From Prevotella sp. (GTDB lineage Bacteria > Bacteroidota > Bacteroidia > Bacteroidales > Bacteroidaceae): a DNA stretch of 5,648 nt. This document shows, piece by piece, positions 1 through 5,540 of this stretch. The translations under genes were made by a program, and so were the position numbers. The stretch covers positions 1 to 5,648 of the forward strand of contig JAJPYV010000298.1 in assembly GCA_021204735.1 (NCBI GenBank). The letters are read 5' to 3'. Below the pieces are notes generated by a model that did no database searches, was not told the origin of the DNA, and was given only the letters and a program-made list of their open reading frames with translations. Within the stretch, counting starts at the first letter, position 1. The number at the start of each line of letters is the position of its first letter.

Positions 1-33
1 AGGCATATCGTTATGTACGCAAGCAAAAACGAA

Positions 34-68
34 TTTTTAATTTTTAATTTTTAACTTTTAATTTTTAA
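34..68. repeat. Tandem heptamer repeat, TTTTTAA x5
   Basis: Five head-to-tail copies of the 7-base unit TTTTTAA are seen at 34-40, 41-47, 48-54, 55-61 and 62-68. The fourth copy starts with C instead of T, and a partial TTTA follows. The array lies next to the hairpin that closes the rplU-rpmA operon, in a stretch with no recognisable gene. Each unit carries a TAA, so the array puts stop codons in all three forward frames (7 is not a multiple of 3). Similar A/T heptamer arrays are, from memory, frequent between Bacteroidota genes. No function is claimed. Confidence 0.85.
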
Positions 69-70
69 TT

Positions 71-126
71 TATACAAGAAGAAGCCCCAAATCTCGAATT
101 TAAGATTTGGGGCTTCTTCTTGTATA
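71..126 (-). terminator. 24-bp perfect hairpin, probable terminator of rplU-rpmA
   Basis: The arms 71-94 and 103-126 are perfect reverse complements over 24 bp, with an 8-base loop at 95-102. On the minus strand the hairpin begins two bases after the rpmA stop codon (129-131). The GC-rich core (GCCCC/GGGGC) is followed in either direction by the U-rich run TTCTTCTTGTATA, so it could end transcripts from both sides. This tail is less pure than a classical U-tract and forms part of the stem. A convergent gene to the left, outside the window, would explain a bidirectional terminator. The structure is certain from the sequence; the function is inferred. Confidence 0.8.
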
Positions 127-128
127 TA

Positions 129-392
129 TCATGCTTCTGCTTCGGGGACAACCGAAACAAAACTCTTATTGTTGCGCCCTTTGTGGAATTTAACCACGCC
201 ATCAATCAAGGCATAGAGGGTATCATCTTTACCCATACCTACATTCAGACCGGGATTGTGTTTAGAACCACGCTGACGAACTATAATATTTCCTGCTATT
301 ACTTTCTGACCACCGAACATCTTGATGCCAAGTCGTTTTGACATTGACTCACGTCCGTTTTTAGAACTACCTACACCTTTTTTATGTGCCAT
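129..392 (-). CDS. rpmA: 50S ribosomal protein bL27
   Basis: This 87-residue protein is bL27, a small basic protein of the large ribosomal subunit whose N-terminal tail reaches towards the peptidyl transferase centre and helps place tRNA. It opens with [16 protein letters not shown] and continues through [11 protein letters not shown] and GNIIVRQRG, which together are diagnostic of the family. Its length is normal. The protein begins directly at the mature-type AHKKG sequence, so it lacks the cleavable N-terminal extension that Firmicutes bL27 carries and the Prp protease removes. The start codon (390-392) is fixed by that conserved N-terminus and by an AGGAGG sequence eight bases upstream. 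It is the second gene of an rplU-rpmA operon, 18 bases after the rplU stop codon, and is followed at once by a strong hairpin. Nothing in the protein is unusual. Confidence 0.98.
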   Translation of the reverse strand: MAHKKGVGSSKNGRESMSKRLGIKMFGGQKVIAGNIIVRQRGSKHNPGLNVGMGKDDTLYALIDGVVKFHKGRNNKSFVSVVPEAEA

Positions 393-400
393 CTTGTGTT

Positions 401-406
401 CCTCCT
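401..406 (-). promoter_or_regulatory. Strong Shine-Dalgarno site of rpmA
   Basis: The minus strand reads TAGGAGGAACACAAG and then ATG. The full AGGAGG core is separated from the rpmA start by eight bases, close to the ideal spacing in E. coli. It lies inside the 18-base gap between rplU and rpmA. Most Bacteroidota genes lack such sites, because their ribosomes are reported to hide the anti-Shine-Dalgarno end of 16S rRNA. The starts of rplU, serS, the flavoprotein gene and the ttcA-like gene in this window show none. Its presence here helps fix the rpmA start. Confidence 0.85.
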
Positions 407-410
407 ACAA

Positions 411-728
411 TTAAGATATTAAATCCTTTATTTTTAACTCAGTGAATTGAGCACGGTGACCGTTGAGTGTGCGATAACCCTTTCTGCGTTTTTTCTTGAA
501 AACGAGAACCTTGTCGCCTTTTACAAGCGGATTCACTACCTCGCATACAACTTTCGCACCATCTACGGTCGGTGCGCCAACCTGTACTGTACCTTCATTA
601 TCGACAAGCAGTACCTTGTCAAACTCAACATCCTGGCCTTCTGACACATCATGCATGTGGTGAACATACAATTTCTTGCCCTGTTCAGCCTTGAACTGTT
701 GACCGTTAATTTCTACAATAGCGTACAT
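411..728 (-). CDS. rplU: 50S ribosomal protein bL21
   Basis: This 105-residue protein is bL21, a 23S rRNA-binding protein of the large subunit. The start [20 protein letters not shown] and the basic C-terminal stretch [20 protein letters not shown] followed by ELKI match the family signature, in which a KRR-YR-GHR-FT-LKI pattern contacts rRNA. Length is normal (about 100-105). The start at 726-728 is set by the conserved MYAIVE opening; the upstream bases AAAATTAATCA are A/T-rich with no Shine-Dalgarno site, as is usual in Bacteroidota. It is the first gene of the operon with rpmA, an arrangement conserved across bacteria. An exact Bacteroides-type promoter lies about 80 bases upstream, leaving a leader that can fold, so control at the mRNA level is plausible. 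Confidence 0.98.
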   Translation of the reverse strand: MYAIVEINGQQFKAEQGKKLYVHHMHDVSEGQDVEFDKVLLVDNEGTVQVGAPTVDGAKVVCEVVNPLVKGDKVLVFKKKRRKGYRTLNGHRAQFTELKIKDLIS

Positions 729-805
729 TGATTAATTTTTAAACGGTTTCTCCGTAAGGCGTACGACACTTGCCGTATCTTGTTTGAGCCTTTGCGGACT
801 AAATC
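729..805 (-). promoter_or_regulatory. Structured 5' leader of rplU-rpmA mRNA (candidate r-protein leader)
   Basis: Between the predicted transcription start (about 804-807) and the rplU ATG the minus-strand RNA can fold in order. (1) An outer 5-bp stem AAGGC/GCCUU pairs 788-792 with 756-760. (2) Inside it, after a 10-base 5' bulge (778-787), a 6-bp hairpin UACGGC-AAGU-GUCGUA spans 762-777 with one G-U pair and a tetraloop. (3) A short hairpin ACGG-AGAAA-CCGU spans 743-755 and ends 14 bases before the start codon. Bases 752-754 (CGG in the RNA) could instead pair with CCG at 795-797, extending stem 1 and opening hairpin 3, so two exclusive folds are possible. Ribosomal protein operons often carry leaders bound by their own product; an L21 leader is known in Firmicutes. 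Pairings are read from the sequence; the regulatory role is inferred. Confidence 0.5.
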
Positions 806-810
806 GGCTG

Positions 811-842
811 CAAAATTACTACAATTTATCTGAATTGCCAAA
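811..842 (-). promoter_or_regulatory. Promoter of rplU-rpmA (Bacteroides-type -33/-7)
   Basis: On the minus strand TTTG (839-842) is followed after 20 bases by TAATTTTG (811-818). This is an exact match to the -33 TTTG and -7 TAnnTTTG boxes recognised by the primary sigma factor of Bacteroidota, with spacing inside the usual 19-21 bases. Transcription would start near 804-807, about 76-79 bases before the rplU start codon. Confidence 0.8.
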
Positions 843-921
843 ATATGAAGTGAATATTTTTAGCAAATTTTTGATATGACAATTCAATTTTGGAAATCTG
901 TATGGTAAAAAATCTATTTAT

Positions 922-954
922 TATGATTTACAAGAGAATTTTTTTGTAATTTTG
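922..954 (+). promoter_or_regulatory. Promoter of serS (Bacteroides-type -7 box)
   Basis: TAATTTTG at 947-954 matches TAnnTTTG exactly. A weak -33 element, TATG at 922-925 (three of four bases), lies 21 bases upstream. The start of transcription would fall near 958-961, giving an A/U-rich leader of about 21-24 bases before the serS ATG at 982. It is divergent from the rplU promoter; about 130 bases separate the two -7 boxes. Confidence 0.65.
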
Positions 955-981
955 CATTGAATATCATAAAAATCTAATTTT

Positions 982-2271
982 ATGCTTACATTAAAACTTA
1001 TAAACGAGGAAACCGAGCGAGTTATTAAAGGCTTGGAGAAAAAGCACTTCAACAATGCCAAGGAAACTATTGACAAGGTGATAGCCTTAGATAAGAACAG
1101 ACGTGAGACACAGCAGAAGCTCGACAAGAACCTGCAGGAAGTGAAAGTTTTGTCAGCCCAGATAGGTGCCCTTATGAAGGCTAAGAAAACTGATGAGGCA
1201 AGTGCTGCAAAGGAAAACGTAACAAAACTGAAAGATACGGGTAAGGTGTTGGAAACCGAACTCAACGATATACAGAAATCACTTACCGATTTACTATGCA
1301 CCATTCCGAATATTCCGAATGATGACGTACCAGAGGGAAAGGATGCAGCAGACAATGTAGTGGTGAAGATGGGCGGTAAAGTACCTGATTTGCCAGAGAA
1401 TGCCCTTTGTCATTGGGACTTATGCAAGAAATTCAATCTTATAGATTTCGACCTTGGCGTAAAGATTACAGGAGCCGGTTTCCCTGTTTATATCGGTAAG
1501 ATGGCACGATTGCAGAGGGCACTCGAGGCATTTTTCCTTGAGGAAGCTCGCAAGAGCGGATACCTTGAGGTTCAGCCCCCATACGTTGTGAATGAGGCAT
1601 CAGGATATGGTACAGGACAGTTGCCAGACAAGGAAGGACAGATGTATCATTGCACTGTCGACAATCTCTATCTTATCCCTACGGCAGAAGTTCCTGTAAC
1701 TAACATTTTCCGCGACGTGATATTGGACGAGAAAGACCTGCCAATCAAGCGTTGTGCATATTCTGGATGTTTCCGTAGAGAGGCGGGATCGTATGGTAAA
1801 GATGTACGAGGATTGAACAGACTTCACCAGTTTGATAAGGTGGAAATTGTACGTATAGACAAGCCAGAGCACTCTTACGAGTCGTTGAACGAAATGCTCA
1901 CCCATGTCGAAGGACTGTGCCAGAAGTTGGAATTGCCATACCGCATACTCCGTCTCTGCGGTGGTGACATGAGTTTCACGTCAGCTATCTGTTATGATTT
2001 TGAGGTATTCTGTGCTGCACAGAAGAAATGGCTTGAGGTTTCATCGGTAAGTAACTTTGAGAGTTATCAGGCAAACCGCTTGAAATGCCGTTTCCGCCAT
2101 GCAGACACGAAGAAGATAGAACTCTGCCACACACTGAACGGTTCGGCTCTTGCCCTGCCACGCATAGTTGCTACGATTATCGAAAACAACCAGACACCTG
2201 AGGGTATCAGAGTACCGAAGTCACTTGTTCCATATTGCAATTTCGAGATGCTTGATGATAAGAATTTTTAA
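982..2271 (+). CDS. serS: Seryl-tRNA synthetase
   Basis: Cytoplasmic class II aminoacyl-tRNA synthetase that activates serine with ATP and charges tRNA-Ser (and tRNA-Sec where present). The protein has 429 residues, normal for bacterial SerRS. Residues about 1-110 are charged and helical (LINEETERVIKG through LETELNDIQKSL), fitting the long two-helix coiled-coil arm that grips the variable arm of tRNA-Ser. The catalytic domain follows: the serine-recognising TAEVP at 234-238, motif 2 with CFRREAGSYGKDVRGLNRLH at 263-282, GGDMSFT at 327-333, and motif 3 TLNGSALALPR at 384-394 with IIENNQTPEGI after it. The ALALPR form of motif 3, where many bacteria have GLAVGR, is from memory usual in Bacteroidota. 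The start MLTLKLINEE agrees with the family opening. It has its own promoter and may read through into the flavoprotein gene 40 bases downstream, since no terminator is visible in that gap. Confidence 0.98.
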   Translation: MLTLKLINEETERVIKGLEKKHFNNAKETIDKVIALDKNRRETQQKLDKNLQEVKVLSAQIGALMKAKKTDEASAAKENVTKLKDTGKVLETELNDIQKSLTDLLCTIPNIPNDDVPEGKDAADNVVVKMGGKVPDLPENALCHWDLCKKFNLIDFDLGVKITGAGFPVYIGKMARLQRALEAFFLEEARKSGYLEVQPPYVVNEASGYGTGQLPDKEGQMYHCTVDNLYLIPTAEVPVTNIFRDVILDEKDLPIKRCAYSGCFRREAGSYGKDVRGLNRLHQFDKVEIVRIDKPEHSYESLNEMLTHVEGLCQKLELPYRILRLCGGDMSFTSAICYDFEVFCAAQKKWLEVSSVSNFESYQANRLKCRFRHADTKKIELCHTLNGSALALPRIVATIIENNQTPEGIRVPKSLVPYCNFEMLDDKNF

Positions 2272-2311
2272 TAAAATATACATGTAACCTTGACTCTAAC
2301 TATAAAACAAA

Positions 2312-4678
2312 ATGAATAAGATTATTCGCAAAAAACAATTCTCTGAAAAAGTATTCCTCTTCGAGGTCGAAGCACCTTTGATTGCAAAAAGTCGCAAGGC
2401 AGGCAACTTTGTAATCATAAGAGTAGGAGCTAAAGGAGAACGCATGCCATTGACGATAGCCAATGCCGATACCGATAAAGGTACGATTACATTGGTGGCG
2501 CAGAAGGTAGGACTAACATCCACTAAGTTGTGTGAGCTCAATGTAGGCGATTACCTCACAGACGTGGTAGGACCGTTGGGCAATCCTACGAAAATCGAAA
2601 ACTATGGTACCGTTGTATGTGCCGGTGGTGGTGTAGGAGCAGCTCCTACATTGCCTATAATAAAAGCCCTGAAAGCAGCGGGCAACAGAGTACTTTCCGT
2701 AATAGCAGGTCGCAGTAAGGATCTTATAATCCTTGAGGACGACATCAGGGAGAACAGTGATGAACTGATAATAATGACCGATGATGGCTCATACGGAGAG
2801 AAGGGAGTTGTTACGGTAGGTATCGAGAAGTTCATCCAACAGGAGCATGTGGATAAGATTTTCGCCATCGGTCCTCCGATAATGATGAAATTCAGTTATC
2901 TGCTTGCACATAAATACAACATCCCATGCGAAGTGTCGCTCAACACAATCATGGTTGACGGAACAGGTATGTGTGGAGCATGCCGCCTTACCATAGGAGG
3001 AAAAACGAAATTCGTCTGCATTGATGGTCCTGAGTTTGACGGTTCATTAGTTGACTGGGACGAGATGTTCAGACGTATGGGAACCTTCAAGAAGGCAGAG
3101 AAGGAAGAAATGGAGAGATACGAGCAGCATCTCGGCATAACTTCAGAAACAGGCACCAAACAAGAGGAGAGTAAACCTACAATAACGGTGGATTATGTAC
3201 CTACTGATGAGCCGATAGAAGTACTTACTGACAGAGATGCCTATTGGCGCAAAAAACTCCGTGCCTCGATGAAACCGAAGCAGCGTATCGCCATTGACAG
3301 GGTAGAGATGCCTGAACTCGCCCCATCATACCGTATAACAACAAGATACGAAGAAGTAAATCAAGGACTGACAAAGGAAATGGCAATGACCGAGGCAAAG
3401 AGATGTCTCGACTGTGCTAATCCTTCTTGTATGGAAGGCTGTCCTGTTGGTATCGACATACCATCTTTCATAAAGAATATAGAGCGTGGAGAGATCCTTG
3501 CAGCGGCAAAAGTACTCAAGCAGACATCAGCATTGCCGGCAGTGTGCGGCCGTGTTTGTCCGCAGGAGAAGCAATGCGAGAGTAAGTGTATCCACCTGAA
3601 GATGCAAGAACCATCAGTGGCTATCGGATATCTGGAACGCTTTGCAGCCGATTATGAGCGGGAGAGCGGCAACATTTCTCTTCCTGAGTTGGCATCATCC
3701 AAAGGCATTAAAGTGGCTGTAGTAGGTTCTGGTCCGTCTGGATTGAGTTTTGCTGGTGACATGGCAAAAAAAGGCTATGACGTTTACGTATTCGAGGCAT
3801 TGCATGAGGTAGGTGGAGTGTTGAAATACGGAATACCTGAATTCCGTTTGCCTAACAAGATAGTTGACGTGGAGATAAACAACCTGAAGGAGATGGGAGT
3901 ACATTTCCAGACCGACTGTATCATTGGAAAGACAATAACAGTAGGGCAATTGGAGGACAGCGGTTTCAAGGGTATCTTTGTAGGTTCAGGAGCAGGATTT
4001 CCTAACTTTATGAACATACCAGGCGAAAACCTTATCAATGTGATGTCAGCCAACGAATATCTCACCCGTGTAAACCTTATGGATGCTGCAAATCCAGATA
4101 CTGACACCCCGATAAATATTGGAAAGAAGGTGATTGTAGTAGGAGGAGGCAACACAGCAATGGACTCCTGCCGTACAGCAAAGCGATTGGGTGCAGAAGT
4201 TACGATAGTTTACAGACGTTCAGAGGTGGAGATGCCAGCGCGTTTGGAGGAGGTAAAGCATGCCAAGGAGGAAGGAATCAACTTCCTTTGTCTGCACAAT
4301 CCAATAGAATACATAGCCGACGAGAATGGAGCTGTAAAGCAAGCAGTGTTACAAGTTATGACATTGGGCGAGCCTGATGCATCAGGTCGCAGAAGTCCTA
4401 TTCCAATTGAGGGCAGAACACTAACTATAGATACCGATCAAGTGATTGTGGCTGTCGGCGTATCTCCAAACCCATTAGTTCCGAAGTCAATAAAGAACCT
4501 CACGTTAGGCAGGAAGAACACGATTGTAGTCAACGAAGGCATGCAGAGCTCTCGTCCTGACATCTTCGCTGGAGGTGACATTGTAAGAGGAGGAGCAACA
4601 GTAATTCTCGCTATGGGAGACGGTCGTTGTGCTGCCGCCAGCATGGACAAGCACCTTACTGAATTGTTTAATTTGTAA
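2312..4678 (+). CDS. gltA: Fused NfnAB/SudBA-type flavoprotein (ferredoxin-NADP reductase alpha + glutamate synthase small-subunit-like)
   Basis: A 788-residue, probably cytoplasmic, iron-sulfur flavoprotein made of two enzyme subunits in one chain. Residues 1 to about 260 resemble the ferredoxin-NADP reductase alpha subunit (SudB/NfnA, PyrK-like): FAD-contacting MPLTIA at 45-50, nucleotide-binding GGGVGAAP at 105-112, and a [2Fe-2S] site with D216, C221, C224 and C236, the Asp-plus-three-Cys pattern I recall for NfnA. A charged linker (about 260-330) follows. Residues about 330-788 resemble GltD/NfnB/SudA: eight cysteines for two [4Fe-4S] clusters (C365, C368, C373, C377; C412, C416, C422, C426), FAD-binding GSGPSG at 472-477, NAD(P)-binding GGGNTAMD at 611-618, and a C-terminal FAD motif AGGDIVRGGATVILAMG at 753-769. 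Databases often call this an NADPH-dependent glutamate synthase (symbol gltA, not citrate synthase). With no large GltB subunit nearby and an NfnA-like half, NADH/NADPH/ferredoxin electron transfer, possibly bifurcating, is the likelier role. That role is inferred; domain assignment is firm. No strong Shine-Dalgarno; only a one-mismatch -7 box (TAACCTTG, 2285-2292) precedes it. Confidence 0.93.
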   Translation: MNKIIRKKQFSEKVFLFEVEAPLIAKSRKAGNFVIIRVGAKGERMPLTIANADTDKGTITLVAQKVGLTSTKLCELNVGDYLTDVVGPLGNPTKIENYGTVVCAGGGVGAAPTLPIIKALKAAGNRVLSVIAGRSKDLIILEDDIRENSDELIIMTDDGSYGEKGVVTVGIEKFIQQEHVDKIFAIGPPIMMKFSYLLAHKYNIPCEVSLNTIMVDGTGMCGACRLTIGGKTKFVCIDGPEFDGSLVDWDEMFRRMGTFKKAEKEEMERYEQHLGITSETGTKQEESKPTITVDYVPTDEPIEVLTDRDAYWRKKLRASMKPKQRIAIDRVEMPELAPSYRITTRYEEVNQGLTKEMAMTEAKRCLDCANPSCMEGCPVGIDIPSFIKNIERGEILAAAKVLKQTSALPAVCGRVCPQEKQCESKCIHLKMQEPSVAIGYLERFAADYERESGNISLPELASSKGIKVAVVGSGPSGLSFAGDMAKKGYDVYVFEALHEVGGVLKYGIPEFRLPNKIVDVEINNLKEMGVHFQTDCIIGKTITVGQLEDSGFKGIFVGSGAGFPNFMNIPGENLINVMSANEYLTRVNLMDAANPDTDTPINIGKKVIVVGGGNTAMDSCRTAKRLGAEVTIVYRRSEVEMPARLEEVKHAKEEGINFLCLHNPIEYIADENGAVKQAVLQVMTLGEPDASGRRSPIPIEGRTLTIDTDQVIVAVGVSPNPLVPKSIKNLTLGRKNTIVVNEGMQSSRPDIFAGGDIVRGGATVILAMGDGRCAAASMDKHLTELFNL

Positions 4679-4695
4679 TTAAATTATTTATTATA

Positions 4696-4729
4696 AATGA
4701 GTGATTTTTGTAACAAAAAATCACTCATT
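4696..4729 (+). terminator. 14-bp hairpin, probable terminator of the flavoprotein gene
   Basis: Arms 4696-4709 and 4716-4729 are perfect reverse complements over 14 bp around a 6-base loop (GTAACA). The hairpin starts 17 bases after the stop codon at 4676-4678 and is followed by the T-rich run ATGTTTGTATTATT. The loop-proximal part of the stem is T5/A5, so its stability comes from the outer GAGTGA/TCACTC part. The ttcA-like gene starts only 14 bases after it, and the promoter of that gene overlaps it. Confidence 0.75.
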
Positions 4730-4736
4730 ATGTTTG
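4707..4736 (+). promoter_or_regulatory. Promoter of the ttcA-like gene, overlapping the terminator hairpin
   Basis: TATGTTTG at 4729-4736 matches the Bacteroides -7 consensus TAnnTTTG exactly, and TTTG at 4707-4710 lies 18 bases upstream, one base short of the usual spacing. The -33 box sits at the hairpin loop boundary and the -7 box begins on the last base of the hairpin. Transcription would start near 4740-4744, at or within a few bases of the ATG at 4744, giving a leaderless or nearly leaderless mRNA. Confidence 0.55.
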
Positions 4737-4743
4737 TATTATT

Positions 4744-5478
4744 ATGCCATTATTATCTGCTGAACAAAAACTTGAGAAAAGAATTGTAAGTCGTTTTAAT
4801 AAAGCTATTTATGATTACCATCTTATTGAGAATGATGATAAAATTCTCGTGGGTTTATCAGGTGGGAAAGACTCCTTGTGTTTAGTGGAACTTTTAGGAA
4901 GACGGCAGAAGATAAAATCACCCTCGTTTACTGTTGAGGCACTTCATATCAGGATGGAGAACATCAAATATGAGTCGGATGTTTCTTATCTTCAGGATTT
5001 CTGTGAGAGTAGGGGAATACTTTTCCATCTCGTAACGACAAGTTTTGAGTATTCCCCGACCGACAAGAAACCAGCATGCTTCTTGTGCTCGTGGAACAGG
5101 CGCAAACAGTTGTTTCTGAAAGCACAGGAACTGGGTTGCAACAAGATAGCGTTGGGTCATCATAGTGATGACATAATCCACACCACTATGATGAACCTGT
5201 TTTTTCAAGGCAGTTTCTCAACAATGCCTGTTCGATTGAAAATGCGGAAAATGCCCCTTACGATTATCCGCCCACTATGCCTTGAGCAAGAGAGCGACTT
5301 GCAGGAGTATACTGTAAATAAAAATTACAAGAAACAAGTAAAACTCTGTCCATACGAGACCAGCACATACCGTAATGATATGCGAAAACTTTTTCAGCAA
5401 ATCGAACAAATGAGTGAAGAGGCCAGATATTCCGTTTGGAAAGCCTTGGAAAAAGAAAACAAACTTATCGAGGAATAG
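4744..5478 (+). CDS. ttcA: TtcA-family tRNA 2-thiocytidine biosynthesis protein
   Basis: A 244-residue PP-loop ATPase of the TtcA/TtuA family. TtcA adds sulfur to cytidine 32 of certain tRNAs, activating the base with ATP and using a [4Fe-4S] cluster. The ATP-binding PP-loop SGGKDS is at residues 39-44. The paired cysteines CFLC are C112 and C115, GHHSDD is at 139-143 with its preceding Gly, and the family stretch IIRPL is at 174-178. A third cysteine, C202 in KLCPYE, sits where E. coli TtcA has its third cluster ligand; the second Cys-x-x-Cys of E. coli TtcA is thus reduced to one cysteine, but three ligands remain. The chain is shorter than E. coli TtcA (about 311), mainly at its ends. The start is constrained: the next in-frame codon of note upstream is a stop at 4711-4713, with no other usable start between. 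A related tRNA-thiolating enzyme with another target base is possible, so family is surer than exact substrate. Confidence 0.85.
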   Translation: MPLLSAEQKLEKRIVSRFNKAIYDYHLIENDDKILVGLSGGKDSLCLVELLGRRQKIKSPSFTVEALHIRMENIKYESDVSYLQDFCESRGILFHLVTTSFEYSPTDKKPACFLCSWNRRKQLFLKAQELGCNKIALGHHSDDIIHTTMMNLFFQGSFSTMPVRLKMRKMPLTIIRPLCLEQESDLQEYTVNKNYKKQVKLCPYETSTYRNDMRKLFQQIEQMSEEARYSVWKALEKENKLIEE

Positions 5479-5508
5479 TCACACTATAATAAATTAGACA
5501 GAGCCATT

Positions 5509-5540
5509 TTTGATAATAATCTGTAATTATGGTAGTTATG
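5509..5540 (+). promoter_or_regulatory. Candidate promoter in the terminal 170-base gap
   Basis: After the ttcA-like stop codon (5476-5478) the sequence to the window end is AT-rich and shows no complete gene. TTTG at 5509-5512 and TAGTTATG at 5533-5540 (one mismatch to TAnnTTTG) are 20 bases apart, the preferred spacing. They could start a transcript near 5545 that leads to an ATG at 5638-5640, where an open frame runs off the window after four codons. No convincing terminator for the ttcA-like gene was seen here; only weak A/T pairings exist. In such AT-rich DNA a one-mismatch box may be chance. Confidence 0.3.

Noticed and set aside
1..33. Possible C-terminal end of a rightward gene entering from the left edge
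   Set aside because: All three forward frames stay open for a short stretch before stops in the heptamer array, but about ten codons without a recognisable motif cannot support a gene call.
120..341. A 73-codon rightward frame opposite rpmA
   Set aside because: It is the antisense shadow of a firmly identified ribosomal protein gene and has no start signal or family resemblance of its own.
870..892. TTTG and CAATTTTG as a second rightward promoter before serS
   Set aside because: The spacing is only 11 bases and the first base of the -7 box is wrong. The exact box at 947-954 is a better candidate.
921..1355. A 144-codon open frame on the minus strand overlapping the start of serS
   Set aside because: It is antisense to the well-conserved serS coding region. 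Its serine/phenylalanine-rich translation looks like the shadow of a lysine/glutamate-rich coiled coil, and it matches no family I recognise.
2285..2292. TAACCTTG as a -7 box for the flavoprotein gene
   Set aside because: It has one mismatch to TAnnTTTG and no convincing -33 TTTG about 20 bases upstream. Co-transcription with serS across the 40-base gap is equally likely.
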